From assembly GCF_023100725.1 (NCBI RefSeq), contig NZ_CP095501.1, forward strand, positions 2,790,001 to 2,854,000: 64,000 nt of DNA, given 5' to 3'. The notes beneath the pieces are model-generated. The model was not told where the DNA came from and searched no databases. It saw only the letters and a list, made by a program, of their open reading frames with translations. This stretch comes from Arthrobacter antioxidans (GTDB taxonomy: Bacteria; Actinomycetota; Actinomycetes; Actinomycetales; Micrococcaceae). The translations under genes were made by a program, and so were the position numbers. This document shows positions 60,042 through 64,000 of the stretch, piece after piece (the first letter of the stretch is position 1; the number at the start of each line of letters is the position of its first letter).

Positions 60042-61768
60042 ATGATGAACAACGTGGCGATCTTCAGACGCAGCACAGCCTTCCTCCAGGCACACCTCGT
60101 CAACCTGCTCTGCGCATTTGCGCTGGCGTCTTTGGCGTTGACCCCCTCGCTGGTGCCACGGCCCACGGTGTTCCAGGGGTTCCTGGCCGGTCTCTGGTTC
60201 ATGGTCGGCTTCCAGGCCGGCTTCGCACTCCGCGTGCTGTGGCGAAGGATGGCTGGAGCGTTCGCACGGACACAGCCGGAGACCGAGCGCCGGGACGCTC
60301 CGCACCGCAGGAGGGTACTTGCTCCGCTCATAGTCGGCCTGGCATTGCCGGCCTATGTCATCGGCTACGGCATGCTGGTTGTCTCCTGGCAGAACCGCGT
60401 CCGTGAACTGGTGGACATGCCGCCGATCGACGGTGTGGGGCACACCGCGTTCCTTGTGAGCATGCTTGCCACTATGGGAGTGCTCTATGGGGTTTCCCGG
60501 GGAATCGGGGCTCTGCGGAACAGGGTTGCCAAACGCGTCCTTGCGGCCGGTGGATCGGTGAGCGCAACGCGGCGGGCCTCCCTGGCTACCGGACTGGTGT
60601 CCACAGTCATCCTGGTTGGCGGACTCGCCGGTGCAGGGTTGGCTGCGGTCGGCGCGATCTACGCGGCCCGTGATGCCGATACCCTCGCAGGAAGCGTGCA
60701 GCCAGTTGTTGCGACCAGGTCGGGCTCGGCTGAATCAGCTATCCAGTGGGATCAGCTGGGCCGCCAGGGGCGCGCCTTCGCCGGTGGCGGACCAAGCGCG
60801 GGCACCATCGGCCGGGTCACCGGAGGGCCCGCCATGGAACCGGTTCGCGTCTATGCCGGCCTTTCCGCAGGCCGAACTGCCACGGCACGGGCCGAACTTG
60901 TCGTCAGGGAACTCGAGCGCACCGGTGGATTCGAGCGTGACGTGCTGCTCGTTGCCACGCCCACTGGCTCCGGGTGGCTCGAACCGCAGGCCATCGCGGC
61001 ACTGGAATATCTTTACGGAGGTAACACCGCAACGGCTGCAATGCAGTATTCGTTTCAGCCGAGTTGGGTCTCTTTCCTGTTCAGCCCGAACCTGGCGGCG
61101 CAATCCAGCGAAGCGCTCTTCGACGCGGTATATACGCGCTGGGAGGAAATACCCGCTCAGCGGCGTCCGCAATTGGCTGTCTATGGGCTGAGCCTCGGAG
61201 CGAAGGGCATGCAGGGCAGCTTCGAGAACCTTGATGACCTGCTGGCACGCACCGATGCTGCGCTGTTCACCGGGCCGCCGTCGAATTCCCAGCCGTGGCG
61301 CACACTGCAGGATGACCGTGACGCCGGGAGCCCCATCTGGCAGCCGATCTACCAGGAGGGCCGTGAGGTGCGCTGGCAATCCAAGCCCGGGGACTTTGTG
61401 GAGTTGGGCGGTACGTGGGAACAGCCACGGCTGGGCTATTTGCAACACGCCACCGATCCCATCACCTGCTGGATCCAGCGCTCATCTATCAGCGCCCGGA
61501 GTGGCTGGCCGGACCGGCCGGCTCCGGGGGACGAGGCGCCGACGTCAGTGATTCGATGCGCTGGATCCCGGCAGTGACATTCCTGCACCTGGCCACCGAC
61601 ATGCTGGTAAGCGAGGCAGTCCCGCCCAGCCACGGGCACAACTTCGGTGATGTGGCAGTTGACGGCTGGGCGCAGGTACTCCCGGGGCATGGACGCAGTG
61701 ATGCGCAATTGGCTTCGATCCAGTCGGTCATTGAAAAGATCGATACGCACGATCCCATCTGGGAGTGA
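60042..61768 (+). pseudogene. Membrane-anchored Abhydrolase_9-type hydrolase with frameshift
   Basis: From ATG 60042 the N-terminal ~190 residues are membrane helices (LVNLLCAFALASLALTPSLV, FLAGLWFMVGFQAGFALRVL). The soluble alpha/beta-hydrolase-like domain follows (MEPVRVYAGLSAGRTATARA and the nucleophile region LAVYGLSLGAKGMQGSFENL). The frame reads LGYLQHATDPITCW and then loses register, stopping at 61577. The other frame carries the expected continuation, PALIYQRPEWLAG...SMRWIPAVTFLHLATDMLVS and SHGHNFGDVAVDGW, to 61766-61768. Restoring one base near 61473 (TGG-AAT-CCA) rejoins them. The frameshift removes ~100 conserved residues including the likely catalytic His. Confidence 0.85.
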
Positions 61769-61872
61769 CAGCACACAACGGCAGGCCCCTGCTGACGTAT
61801 CGAAGAAACTGCCACCCCCCGCCCCCGAGTCGCCTTCGGCCGACGCACGGTCGATCCCGCTGAGGGATTCGT

Positions 61873-62036
61873 CTACGGAAACACTCGCCCTCGCATAGTG
61901 AGGTCCTTGAACGCGACCACCTCACCGAAGAGTTCTTCTCCGGTGGGAACGAAACCGAGCTTGAGGTAGAACTCCTCCGGACCATGGTCCTGATCGGCAA
62001 ACAGGCACGGGCGCCCGGTCGATCGGATCGCGGACA
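61873..62036 (-). pseudogene. GNAT acetyltransferase, C-terminal remnant
   Basis: The minus strand just after the MarR stop reads FADQDHGPEEFYLKLGFVPT, GEELFGEVVAFKDLTMRGRV then stop. The FYLKLGFVPTGE...GEVVA.KDL pattern is the end of a small GNAT enzyme. The acetyl-CoA binding part and start are absent. Confidence 0.6.
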
Positions 62037-62048
62037 GCGGATGCGTGT

Positions 62049-62480
62049 TCAGGAACCGGCGCCGAGTGCAGCTGTGATTGCTTTGAGGTGGCTTGTCAGG
62101 CGATCCGTGTCGGTGGCCGACATCGTTTCGGTGAGTGCGAGGACACGCCGGCCGGCAGGGCGGTAGTGCTGGCCCAGTACCTGCCACACCTTCGGCGTCA
62201 GTGTCACGAGTTTCACCCTGCGATCCACCGGTGACGGCGCGCGAATGACCAGATCTGCGGCAGCCAGCCGGTCGACGATCGTGGTCACCGCCGCGCGGGT
62301 GACGTGCAGGTGATGAGCGAGGTCGACCTGCGAGCTCGACCCTCCCTCCAGCCGGTTGAGGAGCCGAAGCTCGGTTCGTGATATCCCCAAGTGCTCGGCC
62401 ACGACCGCGTCATGCGCGTCGAAGGCCGCCCCGAGTTCCCTGCAGGCCAGAAGCAAAGGATGCTGAGTGTCAAAGTCCAT
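62049..62480 (-). CDS. MarR-family transcriptional regulator
   Basis: This 143-aa winged-helix repressor shows LGISRTELRLLNRLEGGSSS, QVDLAHHLHVTRAAVTTIVD RLAAADLVIRAPSPVDRRVK (recognition helix and wing with the DRR motif). The long C-terminal dimerisation helix is ETMSATDTDRLTSHLKAITA. It is divergent from an SRPBCC gene across 53 bp that hold an AGTCAA-5-TTGACT inverted repeat, the likely operator. It probably controls the SRPBCC unit and itself in response to a small aromatic or lipophilic ligand. Confidence 0.9.
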   Translation of the reverse strand: MDFDTQHPLLLACRELGAAFDAHDAVVAEHLGISRTELRLLNRLEGGSSSQVDLAHHLHVTRAAVTTIVDRLAAADLVIRAPSPVDRRVKLVTLTPKVWQVLGQHYRPAGRRVLALTETMSATDTDRLTSHLKAITAALGAGS

Positions 62481-62497
62481 TTGCTCGAGTATATTAC

Positions 62498-62514
62498 AGT
62501 CAAATCAGTTGACT
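62498..62514. promoter_or_regulatory. Candidate MarR operator
   Basis: AGTCAA-ATCAG-TTGACT is a perfect 6-bp inverted repeat with a 5-bp spacer, midway between the divergent MarR and SRPBCC genes. TATACT on the minus strand nearby may be the MarR -10. Confidence 0.65.
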
Positions 62515-62533
62515 ACTTGGTCGGAGGAGTGTC

Positions 62534-63001
62534 ATGCAGTGGACCGAGACCATCACCATCGAATCACCCAGGGACATCGTGTATCAGGCTATTCGTGATC
62601 AGCACACCCTGATGCGATGGTCTGCGTGGCCCGAAGCCACCGGGTTCACCTGCCGGGTCGACGGCGACGGGACGAGTCCCGGGTCGCAGATCGTCTTCAC
62701 CGACCAGAAGGGCGTCGAACAGGGCCGCCAGACTCTGGTCTCAGCCGACCCCGACCTCATCCGGAACACGATGCGCAATAAAGGCCCCCGCGGTCGCTGG
62801 GTGAGCCCGAACGTCGACTTCCATGTCGATCCCGTGACAACGACGCAGACCCGGGTGTCGCTTGCCTTCGACGTCGAACCTCCCGTCCCCCGCATCATGA
62901 AACCTCTGGCGAACAGGTGGCTGCGACGCTCGATCCGGCCGCTGCATGTGAAGGACCTGCAGCAACTCAAGGACCTCGTAGAGGCTACGCATGTCCGCTG
63001 A
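62534..63001 (+). CDS. SRPBCC (polyketide cyclase/START-like) protein
   Basis: This 155-aa helix-grip fold protein starts MQWTETITIESPRDIVYQAI, then LMRWSAWPEATGFTCRVDGD and PLANRWLRRSIRPLHVKDLQ QLKDLVEA as the long C-terminal helix. Family members bind or transform hydrophobic ligands. The ATG follows GGAGGAGTGTC, a strong ribosome-binding site. Its stop overlaps the next start by a few bases, so a two-gene unit under MarR control is likely. Confidence 0.88.
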   Translation: MQWTETITIESPRDIVYQAIRDQHTLMRWSAWPEATGFTCRVDGDGTSPGSQIVFTDQKGVEQGRQTLVSADPDLIRNTMRNKGPRGRWVSPNVDFHVDPVTTTQTRVSLAFDVEPPVPRIMKPLANRWLRRSIRPLHVKDLQQLKDLVEATHVR

Positions 63002-63386
63002 CCCGCATTCGGCGGCCGTCACCCCACGGGCATGGGCTGAAGATGAACTCGCCCGGAAACGCGGACGCGTCCAGATGTTCAACGCAACCCGGCCCGACGG
63101 CCTAGACGGGTGGACCATCGCGCTCGAACAGTACGAACTGCTCGTCGATGTCATCCTGACCACGATCGATGCCTTCGCCGCCGACGACGGCACGGTGCCG
63201 CTGAAGGTGATCGTCGACGAAGCGCAAACCAGGCTCGGGTCCCACCCGGCCTTCCCCAACGGCCGGCTCTCCAACTACGTCCGCTACACCAAGGTCGATC
63301 TCGAGGCCCGAGGACTCGTCGAACGAGTCCCCAAGAGCTCACCCCAACGCGTCCGCAGAGCGCCCACCAAGCCCAGCGACACGTAG
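62991..63386 (+). CDS. Small protein resembling DUF6958
   Basis: This 131-aa protein starts MSADPHSAAVTPRAWAEDEL, overlapping the SRPBCC stop by 11 bp. The core GLDGWTIALEQYELLVDVIL, TTIDAFAADDGTVPLKVIVD and RLSNYVRYTKVDLEARGLVE RVPKSS looks like a winged-helix-type small domain of the DUF6958 kind. The name is from memory and uncertain. It has a basic C-terminus. It is probably co-expressed with the SRPBCC protein. Confidence 0.72.
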   Translation: MSADPHSAAVTPRAWAEDELARKRGRVQMFNATRPDGLDGWTIALEQYELLVDVILTTIDAFAADDGTVPLKVIVDEAQTRLGSHPAFPNGRLSNYVRYTKVDLEARGLVERVPKSSPQRVRRAPTKPSDT

Positions 63387-63700
63387 GCATCTCTGAGCCG
63401 GAGAAACGGAGAGCGTCCCGGTCGGGGACAGACGATGACGGACGGTCGCAGTCCATCCTCGTCGCGGCGCCCGCGTCCGGATCGTCCAGGGGCGCGGTTC
63501 CTGCGGTGCTTCGTGGGCGTGCGGCCGGCCCTAGGAGCCGAGCTGTCAGCGGGGCGCGGGAACCGGAGCGGCGTACTTTGTGATCTCCGACTGTCGGCTC
63601 TGTCAGGTCGGAGTGGAATTGCCGACATGAGGCTGTGTGGCCTTGACACAGGCATATCCGGATCTCGCGCCGGATAGTAGATCAGGCTGCCGGAATTCGC
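63387..63700. other. Intergenic stretch, nothing recognised
   Basis: Six-frame reading shows only Arg/Ser/Pro-rich shadows. No RNA or repeat signal was noticed. Confidence 0.4.
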
Positions 63701-63838
63701 ATGCCGAACATCGACGTCTTCCGGGTCGTACCGGTGATTGTGGGCAGACGTATGCTGATGGTGCTGCCCCGGACCCTGCCAGCGAACCATTCGCCGTTAC
63801 ACCGGCGCCGTGAGGCTGAAGCAAAAGGGGCCTGGCAG

Positions 63839-64000
63839 ATGAACCCTGTGAATGATGCGTTGTCCGGTGTCGCGGACCCTGAACCGGGGGCCTCCTCGAA
63901 TCAGGTGCCACCCGGCACTGAACGCGCTCCGTCCTTGACGCGTAAGGTGCGAATCGCTGCGGCCAATGAGGTCGTTGCGTCATATGCCACGCTCCTGAAG
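63839..64000 (+). CDS. ORF running off the right edge
   Basis: ATG 63839, preceded by AAAAGGGG, opens MNPVNDALSGVADPEPGASS, NQVPPGTERAPSLTRKVRIA, AANEVVASYATLLK and continues past the window. The same frame is open back to an ATG at 63701, but that part (MPNIDVFRVVPVIVGRRMLM) has weaker support. The Ala/Glu-rich start gives no family. The C-terminus must be read from the neighbouring sequence. Confidence 0.5.
   Translation, partial: MNPVNDALSGVADPEPGASSNQVPPGTERAPSLTRKVRIAAANEVVASYATLLK

Overview
The window is high-GC, densely packed bacterial DNA. Its content suggests an Arthrobacter-like actinobacterium (Micrococcaceae): an ECF sigma factor paired with a YCII protein, a DUF664 DinB protein, DUF1304 and DUF503 proteins, a GH42 galactosidase importer cluster, malate synthase G with a glycolate oxidase, and frequent GTG/TTG starts. 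This taxonomic assignment is inferred from gene content, without a database search. No rRNA, tRNA or CRISPR array was seen.

Left part (1-21.5 kb). This is an accessory-looking patchwork of short, mostly single-gene units on both strands. It holds one intact serine resolvase, a decayed recombinase, an overlapping pair of SMR exporters, an isochorismatase-like hydrolase, a luciferase-like oxidoreductase with a divergent CGNR regulator, a methyltransferase, a PRC-barrel protein, an ECF sigma/YCII pair, a LuxR regulator facing a cupin-DUF1304 pair, GNAT acetyltransferases, two phosphotransferases, an arginase-family hydrolase, a P-loop kinase and a HAD phosphatase. Several genes are visibly broken (TetR, GNAT, recombinase, stop-interrupted ORFs), so this is a zone of turnover.

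Middle (21.5-38 kb). This part looks like an ordinary metabolic chromosome segment. A LacI regulator lies about 5 kb from a GH42 beta-galactosidase / two-permease / binding-protein operon, and near-identical GCGTTCAC-type sites lie upstream of both. An amylosucrase, a shikimate dehydrogenase-like enzyme and a carboxylate-amine ligase follow. Between the regulator and the operon are a YbaK deacylase, two acetyltransferases, a PhzF enzyme, an APC permease and a VOC protein.

38-40.5 kb. A heavily frameshifted serine resolvase abuts a RelA/SpoT-domain gene of clearly lower GC, followed within 10 bp by an unrecognised ORF. This small island is the best candidate for an uncharacterised toxin or defence-like module.

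40.5-53 kb. A ketopantoate reductase-like enzyme, a class V aminotransferase, a RidA protein and a PhoD phosphatase are followed by a complete glycolate/glyoxylate locus: IclR regulator, FAD-linked glycolate oxidase, LctP-type permease, then GlcG and malate synthase G on the opposite strand. Candidate IclR boxes lie at the three promoters. A decayed second copy of glcG with its terminator sits between the convergent halves.

53-64 kb. Small membrane proteins, a DinB protein, a GNAT/truncated Nudix pair, a second ECF sigma factor with a membrane partner, an alpha/beta hydrolase, a frameshifted membrane-anchored hydrolase, and a MarR regulator divergent from an SRPBCC protein. An ORF runs off the right end.
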